A stretch of DNA of 64,000 bases from Diploptera punctata (GCA_030220185.1 JASPKZ010007797.1:3899001-3963000); one strand, 5' to 3'. Positions 9,675-19,823 are shown, numbered from the stretch's first letter. Made by a program: numbers and translations. The notes: generated by a model not told the origin, from the letters alone.

Positions 9675-11199
9675 ATGTAAAATTGTAGTCTTTCATGGCA
9701 GGTGTCTTGATTTGTGTTCGGTTTTGTTTTTCGGGCTAAATGGCCGTGGTCTGGTTTTCTTAAAACTCAATGTTTTGTCTACTACTGCGGCAGACATCCT
9801 CTAAAGTAACGGACCGTATAGAAAACATCACCTCTCAAGACTCATCTATAAATAAGGACACAATTCCCAACGTACAGCCCATTCACTACAAGGTGAAGAT
9901 TGAGCCATATCGGCGAATGCAGAAGGAGGTAGCACAGGTCACTCCTGCTACCAATAAGAAGACAGTCATGGTGGAGCTTGCTTCAACTGTCTTACCCAAA
10001 ATCTCAGACCGGATAGAGCCAGCTGTTCTTCGGCCTGAGACCTCCAAGAATTCCAACCTTAGCGTTGTCACTAACGCTAAGCCAATAAGAAGACGTACCG
10101 GGACCAACAAGGCTCGGGAACAAAAGGCCTTGCCATTCAAGGTCTTAGGTGAGCCAAAAAACTCACCTGAACCAAAAAAAGTGACCATAGGCACTCAAAC
10201 TGCCATGGTTCCTTCAACTAAGAGTAGATCGGTTCAAACCAGCCTCTCTAAAAGAGATTGTCTAATTACAAATGAAGTATTAGACAAACTAGTTAAGGAA
10301 CTAGTAAGTGATCCAGATTCGATGATTTGATCTATCGAATTGGATCATAAATCACACACTTTCTTAGTAGAGTGTATGTGTACATATGATGCAAATAGGA
10401 AGTGCCCTGTCACATCTTAAATTATGTCTCCAATTGGAGTTAAACGCTGATCAATTTGGATTTAATTTATTAAATTCAAGCCAATCTATCAAGGTTTTTA
10501 GTGGTTTCCCTTGATGTTAAGGCAAATGTCGGAGTGGTCCCCTACTGCCCACTAGTAAAATTATTGAAGTCCAATAAAATTTTCAAAATTCTAAATTATA
10601 TTCAGATCAGCTAAATCCGAAAAGAGCCGTTTCTGATTGGAATGTCGACTTGACTTCCCGCTCTTGCCCTTTTGGGGTTGGCGGCTTCTGCGGTGGTGGC
10701 AGTCTTCCTCCTGGCGGCTTAGTGAGTCGGCTAGATCATCATCAGGATCATCAGTGACGACCAATGTCAGAAAGGCTTGTTAATGTCCGACCACTGGATC
10801 TTTGTCTCCTGATCTGCGTCTGGTCTGCGCTGGCGATGGGTAAAATCACTCACCATCATCAACGAGAGAAACTGTATCACAAGGGCTAAAGAGGGATAGT
10901 AAACCCTAAAATAGCTGGAAGTTAGTTTCATGAAAGCAGATTTGATTCCCTTCCTGGCTGTCGAGAACGCTTCCAGAAAACTGGATGTTTCCTTGACGAG
11001 ATCTGAAGGAGAATACATGTTTGAAAAGTGACCCTACTTCCATTACAAAGTCGAGTCTGCAGTCGACAGTTGAAGAGTTAGGGGTTCATAGAGCACGCAG
11101 AATTTCCTGAGGATGTCTACCACAGTAGTAGAATAAACATTGAGTTTTAAGAAAACCACATCACGGCCATTTAGCCCAAAAAACAAACCCAACAGGAAT
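9675..11199 (+). mobile_element. Element F2: 1.5-kb inverted-repeat unit with 12-bp target duplication
   Basis: Flanked by AAAAATGTTATT at 9663-9674 and 11200-11211. Its ends are inverted repeats of roughly 90 bp: GGGCTAAATGGCCGTGGTCT and TTCTTAAAACTCAATGTTT on the left are matched by their complements ending near 11187. The start (GTAGTCTTTCATGGC) resembles that of F1, and the right arm has CTGAGGA followed by a CTAC/GTAG stem, so a Penelope-type origin is likely. Between the arms is an open frame of 186 codons (entered separately) and ~800 bp without a recognised gene. Confidence 0.7.
9770..10330 (+). CDS. Unrecognised 186-residue frame inside element F2
   Basis: An open frame with fairly balanced codon use, unlike the AT-rich surroundings; the nominal first ~10 residues lie in the left inverted repeat, so the true start is unknown. 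The product is hydrophilic and basic, with no membrane segment or signal peptide: IHYKVKIEPYRRMQKEV, RRRTGTNKAREQK, EPKKVTIGTQTAMVP and KSRSVQTSLSKRD. The pair GTQTAMV/SVQTSL looks like a short internal repeat. It ends in a TGA soon after KELVSDPDSMI. It could be part of a retroelement ORF or a captured host exon fragment. I do not recognise it. Confidence 0.35.
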   Translation: MFCLLLRQTSSKVTDRIENITSQDSSINKDTIPNVQPIHYKVKIEPYRRMQKEVAQVTPATNKKTVMVELASTVLPKISDRIEPAVLRPETSKNSNLSVVTNAKPIRRRTGTNKAREQKALPFKVLGEPKNSPEPKKVTIGTQTAMVPSTKSRSVQTSLSKRDCLITNEVLDKLVKELVSDPDSMI

Positions 11200-11303
11200 A
11201 AAAATGTTATTGTTCAGCAGTCATATATACAGGGAGCAGAATAAGTCAGTTAACCGAGAATGCAAATATATAATTTTCTGTAGCTTACAACATCTATACA
11301 ACA

Positions 11304-11694
11304 GTCCACCGCTGGTGATCTCGGGGTAGCGTACTGCCTTGTCACGCAGCGGGCCTGGGTTCGATCCCCGGTCGGGACAGTTTTTCTGGGTGAGGTTTTT
11401 ATCAGGGTTTTTCCTCACCTGTAAGACAAATGTCAGGAAAACTTTAAGGCCCAAACGGTCCCCGAATTCTTATGGCCATCGCAATCATCATCATTCATAT
11501 TCATCTTAGGTTAAGCTTAGGATTAGGGACTCTCCTGGCGCACCATTATCAGCATCATCATCACCCATCATATCATCGGGGCAACGTAATCCCGCCTTCC
11601 AGGCGCCCTAACCTCAGAAGTGGGTTACAAATACGCCATGCCAGGAGAGAGACCAGGAATGTCGAAAGACAAACCTGGGGCATTTGAAAAAAAA
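11304..11694 (+). repeat. SINE family S1, full-length copy with 12-bp target duplication
   Basis: The reference copy of the family. It has a tRNA-like head CCACCGCTGGTGATCTCGGG, B box GGGTTCGATCCCCGGTCGGG, a body with AGACAAATGTCAGGAAAAC, an ATC-rich stretch, CCGCCTTCCAGGCGCC, GAAGTGGGTTACAAATACG and a terminal A9. Flanking ATCTATACAACA at 11292-11303 and 11695-11706 is a 12-bp target duplication, so the element was mobilised by LINE machinery. Confidence 0.9.
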
Positions 11695-11874
11695 ATCTAT
11701 ACAACATAAACAACTATCAAAATTGTTCCCTAGTTAGCAAATTACCTCATTCAGTAGTGTTTGAGATTATATTCTGAAGGTCACATATTCAAACCCCAGT
11801 TTTAATCAATCTTATTTTTTTCCTTGCAACCGTGTGCAGTGGTTAACGGACTTATGCGAACCCTGTATGTAAGT

Positions 11875-12264
11875 TTTCTTTTTTTTTTTTATTCAACGCC
11901 CAAGGTTGTCATTTCGACATTTCTGGTATTCTCTCTTTGCATTGGCATAGTTGTAACCCATTTCTGAGATTGGGGTACCTGGTAGGGTTATGTTGCCCCA
12001 ATGATATGATGGATAATAATGATAGTGGTGTGGCAGGAGAATCCTTAATCCTAAACTTAATCTAAGGTGAATATGAATGATGATGATTATGATGACCAGA
12101 TGATGTTCGGGGATCTTTTAGGCCTTAAAGTTTCCTGACTTTTGTCTTACAGCTGAGGAAAAACCCCCAAAAAAACCTGACCCAGGAAACTGTCCCAACC
12201 GGGGATCTAACCCAGGCCCACTGCGTGACAAGGCAGCACGCTATCTCGAGACCAAAGTGGTGGA
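11875..12264 (-). repeat. SINE family S1, near full-length copy
   Basis: It reads on the minus strand from the head CCACTTTGGTCTCGAGATAG, through GGGTTAGATCCCCGGTTGGG, to an oligo(A) tail (T tract at 11880). Imperfect flanking repeats CTGTATGTAAGT (11863-11874) and CTGTATATAAGC (12265-12276) suggest an old target duplication. Confidence 0.85.
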
Positions 12265-12299
12265 CTGTATATAAGCTACCAATCACATACTTAGATCTC

Positions 12300-12640
12300 A
12301 TGTACCATAGCAACCCTCAAAACTATGGATTCATCATTAATCTTGAATATTTTGGATATTTTATTTTTATCCCTCCCAATTTTCTTCTTGCAGAGGGACC
12401 TAAAAAGCACTGGGAGTGTCACTATTCAGTGACTGTGAGAACTATGAATTTTACACTAATATCGGTTGGTTTGAATTACTTTTACATTTCACCTCCCTCT
12501 CACACCCCACAGCAGTTCAAGGAGTGTGATAGGGCTCCTAATAGCATAATTCCCAGATTCTAATCCATCTAATTGTGTGGACCAAGTTTGGTCAAAATTG
12601 ATCCAAATGTTCCAGAATTATACACACACACACACACACA
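12300..12640 (+). repeat. Probable retroposon 3' end with (CA)n tail
   Basis: CCAAGTTTGGTCAAAATTGA followed by a (CA)n run near 12620 is the style of RTE-type LINE 3' ends. No coding part is attached. Confidence 0.4.
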
Positions 12641-12690
12641 AACCACTATATCATAAAAATTAAATAATATGAAATCAATTATGTGAATAT

Positions 12691-13059
12691 TTTTTTTGCA
12701 AATGTCCCAGGTTGTCTTTCGACATTCCTGGTGTTCTCCCCTGGCATGGCATACTTGTAACCCACTTCTGAGTTTGGGGCACCTGAAAGGCATGGTTATG
12801 TTGCCCTGATAATATGATGGGTGATGATGATGATGATAGTTGTGCGCCAGGAGAGTCCCTAATCCTAAGCTTAATCTAAGATGAATGATGATGATTGCGG
12901 GGACTGTTTGGGCCTTAAAGTTTTCCTGACATTTGTCTTACAGGTGAGGAAAAACCCCGATAAAAATCTCACCCAGAAAAACTGTCCTGACCGGGGATCG
13001 AGCCTGGGCCCGCTGCATGACAAGGCAGCACACTACCTCGAGACCACAGCGGTGGACTT
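12691..13059 (-). repeat. SINE family S1, near full-length copy with 13-bp target duplication
   Basis: The minus-strand head CCACCGCTGTGGTCTCGAGG leads through the B-box region and body to an oligo(A) tail at 12691. ATTATGTGAATAT at 12678-12690 and 13060-13072 is a perfect 13-bp duplication. It ends ~65 bp before the acceptor of the next exon of gene 1. Confidence 0.9.
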
Positions 13060-13136
13060 ATTATGTGAATATAGTAAGGTTAAAAAATAGTGAATGTTAT
13101 GTTTTATGTTAGATTATTGAAATTATTTTTGTGTAG

Positions 13137-13265
13137 GTCTCATTGAGCTGCCAGGAATGTCTTTGTGCATCTACTTCATGGGCAGGTTTGGAAGAAGGGC
13201 CACTCTCTTCTCTTCACAAATGTTAGCAGCAGTTTCCTGTCTCCTGCTCATGGCTGTTCCTCAAG
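13137..13265 (+). CDS. Gene 1 exon c (TM8, GRFGRR loop, TM9)
   Basis: The acceptor TTGTGTAG ends at 13136 and the donor GTAATT starts at 13266. It is phase 1 on both sides. The product GLIELPGMSLCIYFMGRFGR followed by RATLFSSQMLAAVSC and LLLMAVPQG corresponds to TM8, the basic MFS loop GRFGRR, and TM9. Length is 129 nt against 126 nt in gene 2, with the same phases. Confidence 0.94.
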
Positions 13266-13279
13266 GTAATTTATGTCCT

Positions 13280-13572
13280 GTTCTTATTACGAGTAATTGG
13301 AGTAGGAAGTGAATATCAATAAAACTAAATATATGTTCACACATAGACATAAATTATATAATAGAAATGGACAGTTAATGAAAAATGAGGGAAGTTTTGA
13401 AGAAGTGGTTGAATTCAAATACCTAGGAACAATAATTACAAACATGAATGAGGAGCCGAAATAAATTAAACATAAGTTCAATACTGAAAATGCATGCTAT
13501 AATACATGATATGGACTCTTGTTGTCCCAATTTCTCTGAAAAAAAAACATTAAACTGAAAATATATAAAATT
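13280..13572 (+). mobile_element. LINE family B fragment, left part of an interrupted copy
   Basis: It matches the plus-sense of the LINE at 23091-24006 (AGAAATGGACAGTTAATG, GGAAGTTTTGAAGAAGTGG and AAATACCTAGGAACAATAAT correspond to NGQLRTNEGNFEEVAELKYL and LGTIIT). It has stops and frameshifts. The copy continues at 14534 after a nested insertion. Confidence 0.75.
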
Positions 13573-13585
13573 GTTATTCTACAAG

Positions 13586-14520
13586 ACTTGAAAGCATAAT
13601 AATAGTCCCTTCGATTGGTTGCTGGCCAAAGGAAGGCAAGACCAGTGATCGGACTGCCATCTTATAGCCTCTGGTCAGGCTTTTCTGGAGAAGAAAAGAA
13701 AATAAAGGAAAGAAGAAATGGAAGAAAGGAAAGACTCCCCAACCCTCATATGCCCTAAAAGCGTCGGAGTCGAAAAAAATAAGAGTTAACCAAGAGAGGT
13801 TAGATAGTTGATGCTATTCTTTTTGCAGACGATTTAACTCTTCTGGCACCTTCAGAAAATTATTTGCAACGATCAATTTATAATTTACACAAAATAGCTG
13901 CAATTTAATATGGAAACATCAACTGACAAAACTAAAATTACGGCATTTCATGGGAAGAACCCCATACAAAGTAAAATCTGACTCCAGAATAAAATTTTAG
14001 AGAGATCTAATCAATTTAAATATCTTGGATATTATCTCTCTATCTGGGATGAAAAGGATATCCCTGAAAAAAATTATTAGTTATAATAAAACTTTGGGAA
14101 TTATTAATCAAGTTATGAAACCATCCCTTGTATAAAAAAAACACCAGATTACATTTATATAACACTTTGGCTAGACCAGTGTTGACCTATGGTAGTGAAG
14201 CATGGACACTAAAAAGACAACATGAAAACAGAATAACGGCTTGTGAAATGAGATTCATGTGCAGATCAGCGGGTACACCAGATGGGATCGGCAAAGGAAC
14301 ACTGATATCTTAAAAGAATTGAAGACTACGTCAATTTTGGAATATATTAAACAGTACCAACTAAATTGGAAACACCATCTTGAAAGAATGAGTTCAAATT
14401 GGATCCCCAAAGCCAAGAGGACGAAGATCTCTGGGCCGTCCTATGAAACGTTGGAGGGAAAATTTTCTATAGGATCGTAACAGGCCTTGGCCTAAAACTT
14501 GGAAGGAAGAAGAAGAAGAA
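13586..14520 (+). mobile_element. LINE family A copy inserted in LINE B, 13-bp target duplication
   Basis: Flanked by GTTATTCTACAAG at 13573-13585 and 14521-14533, inside the LINE B copy. The 5' part (to ~13805) is a non-coding segment shared with 49716-49937. Then come relics of ILFADDLTLLAPSEN, NTLARPVLTYGSEAWTLKRQ and a terminal (GAA)n after CAGGCCTTGGCCTA. The jump from the 5' segment straight to the FADD box suggests an internal deletion or a processed variant. Confidence 0.85.
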
Positions 14521-14533
14521 GTTATTCTACAAG

Positions 14534-14945
14534 TTATATTACATGGATATAAAACATGGACTTTTGCTTTAAGGGAGGAGAAAAGTATAAGAGTATTTGA
14601 GATAAAATTCTTAGGAACTTTTTGGACTGAAGAGAGATGTAGAGACAGTCAAATGTGAGCTACATTCATTTTATAGGAAATTAGATATAATAAGAACAGT
14701 TCAGTCTCATAGACTGTGATGGACAGGACACATGAAACAAATTGGGAATGAAAAGGGACATGTAAACTCCTTGTAGGGAAATCAGAGAGAAAGTTAAGTA
14801 GGTAGACTAAAAAATGTGGTGAGAGAATAACATCATGTAATTACATTATACAGAGGATGAATGGAAAACATAAGCTGAGGATAGGGATTTTTGGAGAGTT
14901 TATGTCTGTATGGCCATTAACCTATGAGCTGGATAATGCCACTGA
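14534..14945 (+). mobile_element. LINE family B fragment, right part
   Basis: Continues the interrupted copy: AAGGGAGGAGAAAAGTATAA corresponds to REERRLRVFE, then relics of the RLRWAGH and VGRPR region. It ends shortly before the next exon of gene 1. Confidence 0.75.
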
Positions 14946-15002
14946 GTAAGTTAGTTAGCAATAAAAAATTGTTAAAAGGTTGGTTATGATGTATATTTTC
15001 AG

Positions 15003-15193
15003 GACCAGATGCCTCCGAGTGGCCTAAGGTGACATTGGCTGCTCTCGGAATAGTAGGGATGTCTGTATCCTTCCCTACTGTATACCTGTACTCTGCAGAA
15101 CTGTTCCCCACTGTAGTGCGCAATGTGGGTGTCGGGTCTTCCTCCATGTGTGCAAGAATTGGTTCCATGGTAGCTCCTTACATAACCTCTCTG
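15003..15193 (+). CDS. Gene 1 exon d (TM10-TM11, ELFPTVVRN)
   Basis: The acceptor TATTTTCAG ends at 15002 and the donor GTAAGT starts at 15194. Phase 1 in, phase 0 out, 191 nt, exactly as in gene 2. The product has GPDASEWPKVTLAALG, then GMSVSFPTVYLYSAELFPTV, VRNVGVGSSSMCARIG and SMVAPYITSL. SAELFPTVVRN is the conserved SLC22 motif between TM10 and TM11. Confidence 0.95.
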
Positions 15194-15249
15194 GTAAGTT
15201 AAATCATTCCCTCGTCATGTAGTACAAAAACAATCCAAATTACTACAAT

Positions 15250-15335
15250 ATTCTAGTGAGTCTAATGGTTATCATGTTTGCCTCTGCTTCCAAGGATTGC
15301 AGGTTCAAACCTGGCCAGGATTAATAGAATTGTAA
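15250..15335 (+). repeat. tRNA-like SINE head
   Basis: GAGTCTAATGGTTATCATG resembles an A box and GCAGGTTCAAACCTGGCC a B box with a good T-arm palindrome. No full cloverleaf or anticodon arm is seen, so this is a SINE relic. Confidence 0.5.
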
Positions 15336-15433
15336 AAAATTCTGAGATATCATTAAATGTTGTTTGTAATTGTAAAATGAGTATTGGAGCTGTATTTTGA
15401 AAATTGTGTATACTAATTCCGAACTAAATTCCA

Positions 15434-16003
15434 TTTGGGTCTTAAAGTTTCCTGACATTTGTCTTACAGGTCAGGGGAAACCCAAGAGGTGAAAAAAAGT
15501 CATCCAGGAAACTTGTCTCGACTGGAGATTATTGACAATTAATAATTTGTCTTTTCCTTTATTCAATAAAAATGCTATTAAGATTTATCAATATTTTTAC
15601 CTTCTTCTTCTTCTTCCTTCCAAGTATTAGGCCAAGGCCTGTTACGATCCTAATATTTTTATAAGAGATAGATTAATTCGTTACAGTTTATTACTTTCTT
15701 TATATATTTTTTTATACAGTAGATTCAAACTGTCATTCCTTTGTGTATATATTCTCTTTTAACTTTTAATTTTAATTGTCTTTAATTTTAATATATTATT
15801 AGACAATATTTTAATTATAGTTCAGTTAACCAGATAATTTATTGTTTAGTATGTAATATTATTGTAATTTTTTGTATTTAAATATAACATATGTTTGTCC
15901 TGGTGAGTGGAAAAGAAGGCCACATGGTCTTAATTCCACCTGGCTAAATAAATAAATAAAAAACCCCGGGCCCGTTGCTACTCCAAAACTACAATGGTGG
16001 ATC
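15434..16003 (-). repeat. SINE family S1 copy split by an insertion
   Basis: The body lies at 15434-15531 (TTTCCTGACATTTGTCTTAC). The tRNA-like head is at 15962-16003 (CCCGGGCCCGTTGC ... TGGTGGA). Between them lies ~430 bp of LINE sequence, so the two halves belong to one interrupted minus-strand SINE. Confidence 0.65.
15532..15961 (+). mobile_element. LINE 3' end with (AAAT)n tail, inserted in an S1 SINE
   Basis: It ends CCACCTGGCTAAATAAATAAATAAA, the 3'-tail style of CR1/L2-type LINEs, and splits the SINE at its B box. No coding sequence is preserved. A minus-strand LINE A tail (15602-15652: CTTCTTCTTCTTCCTTCCAA, AGGCCAAGGCCTGTTACG) is embedded in it. Confidence 0.55.
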
Positions 16004-16029
16004 TTTTCATTTCATGCATCATATAATTG

Positions 16030-16290
16030 AATGCAATTTTCAGTTCTTGCAAAAATATGAATATTATATTCTGTAAATGCTTACAGAACATGACTATTTA
16101 GCCAAACATTTATATAAAATAGGAATCTACACGAATCCAAATTGTCCTCTATGCAATAAAGACGAAGAAATGAATGAAGAACACCTACAAACCTGTGAAG
16201 TATTACCTGTTGGATCCACAATAGAGAAATATTGGAGAGCAAGAACGCTAATGGCTTTGGTGCCAAGGCCCAGCATTTGAAAACAACAAC
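16030..16290 (+). mobile_element. LINE C-terminal fragment (post-RNase H, CPLC motif)
   Basis: An open frame reads TEHDYLAKHLYKIGIY, then NPNCPLCNKDEEMNEEHLQT-C and EKYWRARTLMALVP. This CxxC...HxxxxC finger with the EHLxxC pattern closes the ORF2 of LINEs that carry an RNase H domain (I/jockey-like). It pairs with the RNase H fragment at 20095-20860. Confidence 0.75.
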
Positions 16291-16740
16291 ATATTCTGTA
16301 AATCAAAGTATACAAAATATTGTACAAAATAAAACACATATTTTGGAAGAATCGATGGTATTACATTTCCAAAATTAATTTTATGAACTGTTAGAGATAG
16401 AATAGTAAACACCAAAGTAAGAGACATTTTTAAAGTTGGATAAAATACAGATGAAATGAAATAAGGGTTAAAAAAAGTCATTCCACAAAGTAAAATTTTT
16501 ATCGTACTTAAATTATTAACCAATTTTAAATTTTCACAATATTTTTAAACCTAAATCACTTATAAAAATCTATAAAGAAGCTCATCCCCATTTACATTAA
16601 GTAAACTTAAAAATTAATTAATAATAACAATATTAAAGAAAAGTTTTAAATTAAAATTATTTCCCATAAAACTAGATATCCTTCTTATGAGATGCTAGTA
16701 TGTATTAAGGTAATAATATTTGTAAGGAAGTTGTAGAATA
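16290..16740. other. AT-rich intron, nothing recognised
   Basis: No coding or RNA signal is visible. Confidence 0.45.
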
Positions 16741-16960
16741 AGATGGTATGACCACATTAAAATACTGGAAGCTTACCAAGATATACTGGGATTCAGATTA
16801 GGAGGGAAGAAATCAAGAAATATACACGCGAAGAATGAGTTAAGAAGAATGCAGAGAAAAGAGAATTTGAATGGATGGAAATTATGAAAGAGGAGACATG
16901 GAATGACTGTGATAGATAGCGGTTTCTATCAAAAATTCATCCCCTGGAACAGAAACAAGT
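16741..16960 (+). mobile_element. LINE 3' fragment, family C
   Basis: WYDHIKILEAYQDILGFRLG, RNIHAKNELRR and a region like the 53.9-kb copy (FRLRGKRYRR). It is a decayed 3' end. Confidence 0.55.
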
Positions 16961-17189
16961 GACCAGTTATCTTACAAGAATAACACTTAGCATAACAAAC
17001 AACTCCATTGTTGATGTTTTTATTATAAATTTAACACTTCTCACTGAGCAGTATAACAAATATAACTCCATTGTTATTTTGATGTTACAGAAAAATGCAG
17101 ATTTATACATTTACTGCTGTATTTAACACAACCAAAAACTGTATACTGTATGACAAGTAATCTCAATTTTGTGAGTTTGGCATTATACA

Positions 17190-17520
17190 GTTTTTCTTCT
17201 TCTTCAACTTCAAGGTTAGGCTGTAAGCCTGTGCTGACTCAAAGCATATCTGGTCATGAGGAATCCAATGAAGAAATAGAAAAAACTGCAACAGCTCACC
17301 TGCATGGTCAGAAAAAGAAAGAATTGAAACTAGGCAAAAATTACTAAAACAGTTAGTAAAATCTAAGAAGCTAATCATTTGGGAGAAAATTGCAGGAAGG
17401 ACAACTGCAAAGGCAACAGTTGTAATGCACCGAGAATGTCACACAGAAGCGACAAAACTAGTCTGCATAAAAATCAAGAAATATGAGGTGAATCAAAATA
17501 TACACCTCATTAATAATCCA
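17190..17520 (+). mobile_element. Penelope-like element 3' fragment
   Basis: Frames with stops read EESNEEIEKTATAHLHGQKK followed by relics of the LLKQL..SKELTIWEK block. This is the same order as the Penelope GIY-YIG C-terminus at 24734-24970. The 3' end CATAAAAATCAAGAAATATG-AGGTGA is shared with the hairpins at 45767-45938. Confidence 0.6.
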
Positions 17521-17714
17521 ATGGAACGTTTACCTCTTGGAATATATTGTAAAGCCTGTTTTGATAGACAAGATGTCTCCATTGTATTTATATGTTGAAA
17601 CAATTTTAATTTGTTGTTTGTCAATTTATTTGTTAATTCATATATTTGTAATTATTCTCTAATGATCTGTTAAAGTGTGTCCTGCTATCCTTCTTAAGAA
17701 ACACATTTCTGCCG

Positions 17715-18048
17715 TTTCTAGTTTTCACTTCTGTATGTTAGGAGCAGAACTGCTAAGACCTTATAAAATCTCATCATTGTCTCTTTCCTGGTTTTATTAA
17801 GCAAGGTTCTTTGAATTGTGCCACACATATGCTGGAATTTAGATAATCTATTATTTAGATCTTCCTCTTTTGCATATGACAATAAGCATCCTAAATACTT
17901 GAAACATCTTACTTGACCTATTGTTTTGTTTTGTAGAACTATTTTTGATCGGATAGGATATTTTCCTTCAAGTGCCATTACTTTCGATTTGTATTTGATA
18001 TATGTAGATTATAATATAACATCATTTCTTGCAATTGATATACTTTTC
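17715..18048 (-). mobile_element. LINE fragment, 3' side of a copy interrupted by a Helentron-like element
   Basis: The minus-strand frame reads MALEGKYPIRSKIVLQNKT, FKYLGCLLSYAKEEDL and TMMRFYKVLAVLLLTY. Its 5' neighbour lies at 18491-18660. Joining across the insert gives the uninterrupted order LQRKVYQLQEMM then YYNLHIS, expected for this part of the LINE. Confidence 0.8.
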
Positions 18049-18490
18049 ATAAGTAATGCCACGAGTGATTTCCAAATTATCGATAAATTCACGACTCACG
18101 AAGTGAGGAGTGAATTTATCTAGAGAATTTGGAAATCAAGAGTGGCATTTGTTAGGACTATTTAACGAATAAAATTAAGCTGTTTACTCACAAATCATTA
18201 TTTAACTATAGTTATTTTAAAATATTTATATATTTAATGTAAACGGCAATGTTTGAAAACAAATGAGAAACGATACGTACGCTTCTACTGCTTCATTTGT
18301 TTATCACTGCAACCAGATCATACTATTTATTGCCAAAGGAACGCAATATTGTAAGGAGGAGCTTTCTTTAATATGGTAATTATAACACTGATAAATATTT
18401 GGTGAAACACGACTCTGATTGGTTGTAAAACAGAAATCATTGAAACGTGATTGGTCATTGACTCCCATTTGGGGCATGAGTTAAATAGTC
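18049..18490 (-). mobile_element. Helentron-like non-autonomous element H, copy 1
   Basis: On the minus strand it begins GACTATTTAACTCATGCC and has the inverted 11-mer GTTAAATAGTC near the other end. It finishes with a stem-loop built from ATGCCACTCTTGATTTCC and its near complement, then TTACTTAT. Removing it restores an open LINE frame with no or at most 1 bp duplicated. Subterminal inverted repeats plus a terminal hairpin, without real TIRs or a TSD, recall Helentron/HINE (DINE-1-like) elements; this class call is inference. Confidence 0.6.
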
Positions 18491-18660
18491 TCTGTAATTC
18501 ATCTTCAGAAGCCGCGAGGATTACTTGGTCATCAGCAAATAAAATAGAATTTAAAATAATTTTCCCTAATTTAAAATTAAAACATAATTGTCTTTGCCAT
18601 TGATTTATTGCATCATCAATATATATGTCAAATAGAATTGGAGACAGTGGACAGTTTTTA
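18491..18660 (-). mobile_element. LINE fragment, 5' side (FADD box)
   Basis: Minus-strand CPLSPILFDIYIDDAINQW and NSILFADDQVILAASEDELQ are RT motifs B and C. It ends ~30 bp from the acceptor of the next gene 1 exon. Confidence 0.82.
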
Positions 18661-18691
18661 CAATAACAAATATTAATTTGTCTTGTTTCAG

Positions 18692-18828
18692 AGCATGTTT
18701 GGATTTTACCTTCCACCATTAGCTTTTGGATTAGTTCCACTTGTTGGAGCTCTGTTATGCATTCTGCTTCCGGAGACAGCAAATGCCGAACTTCCAGACA
18801 CTCTAGAGGATGGTGAAAACTTTGGCAA
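18692..18828 (+). CDS. Gene 1 exon e (TM12 and LLPET)
   Basis: The acceptor TTGTTTCAG ends at 18691 and the donor GTAAGT starts at 18829. It is 137 nt, as in gene 2. The product SMFGFYLPPLAFGLVPLVGA, LLCILLPETANAELPD, TLEDGENFGK covers TM12 and the cytoplasmic start of the C-tail. LPET...LPDTLED.E is the SLC22 C-terminal signature. Confidence 0.95.
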
Positions 18829-18889
18829 GTAAGTACTAAATGTTAATAAATTACAATAGGAAGCAACATTATGAGGTTCTTCTTAATAA

Positions 18890-19010
18890 ATAAAGTGAAT
18901 TCGGTACATCTTACCTCAAATAAATTTGATGTTTCATTTGACATGTTTCAATATGTTGTCCATATCATTGTCAAATTGTTCAGCCTGGATGATGGTATAG
19001 ACAGCATATG
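18890..19010 (-). repeat. Penelope-type 3'-end block (left arm)
   Basis: TACATCTTACCTCAAATAAA and GACATGTTTCAATATGTTGTCC match the arms at 28615-28690 and 29013-29062. An inverted partner may lie at 20937-20985 (TTTGAGGTAAGATG). Confidence 0.45.
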
Positions 19011-19430
19011 TATGTAGCTAATGCTCTAGAGTTGATAATAAAGTTTTTCTCCTTCTTGCTTCCCAATGCTTGGATGTCATATCTTGATAATTTTGAAGAA
19101 CAACACAGTTTGTTAAATGTTCTCTGTCCATTTCCACACCTTGAGAACACAATATACACTCAGGAGACATTAATACACCAATACATTTTATGAAGATGTT
19201 TTCCTAAGCAGTTATGGCCTGTAGTAAGCCTCAGATTTTCATGGTAGTTCCAGAATTATAGATGGGTTTCCATAGTATATTACATGCGAGACTGGAAAGT
19301 GGTTTTTACAGAATCGAGGAAAATGTTTTAATTTTCGAGATTCTGTAAAATACTTCACAAACGTGCATTGCACATTATTTTTTGCGGGATGGTGTTTTCA
19401 AAATAATACGAAAATAATAACATCTTTATT

Positions 19431-19542
19431 TATATTATTTTTAGTCTGGACATCTTACCTCAATATTAATGTTGATTTGTTCTTGGACATGTTTCAAAAC
19501 AACATTAATATTGAGGTAAGATGTCCAGACTAAAAATAATAT
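19431..19542. mobile_element. Foldback element F3
   Basis: A near-perfect palindrome. The left arm TATTATTTTTAGTCTGGACA is mirrored by TGTCCAGACTAAAAATAATA with CATCTTACCTCAATATTAAT inside, around a ~25-nt loop. The right arm alone recurs at 47318-47365. Confidence 0.75.
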
Positions 19543-19694
19543 AATTAAAATAACCTCAAAATATAACTTCCTAAAATTAAATATTAATAACATCTTTGTT
19601 CGAAATATTTGTGTTCATTATAAACAATTGACTGACGTTAACAGTGTGGGCAATGTTCATTTGTTGAAACTAGAGGAGGTGGTGACACCATTTA

Positions 19695-19823
19695 GTGATA
19701 AAATGTGGAAAGCAACGGGAAGCTACCACACCTATAATTCCCTAGTAAAGCTGCAAAGCATAGCATGAAAATGCTATGATTGAAGTGGAAGACCTGCCTT
19801 CAGGCAGAATTACTATGGAATTG
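19695..19823 (-). repeat. Interspersed repeat R5, copy 2
   Basis: Reverse complement of 5197-5325: AAGCAACGGGAAGCTACCAC and GCATAGCATGAAAATGCTAT. Confidence 0.6.

Noticed and set aside
9675..11199. Classical DNA transposon with TIRs
   Set aside because: A 12-bp duplication, a Penelope-like end sequence and hammerhead-like cores fit a retroelement hairpin better, and no transposase is encoded.
14917..15168. Minus-strand open frame of 83 codons
   Set aside because: It is the antisense shadow of the TM10-TM11 exon of gene 1. The same applies to frames antisense to 18692-18828, 52185-52310, 54831-55144 and 47544-47680.
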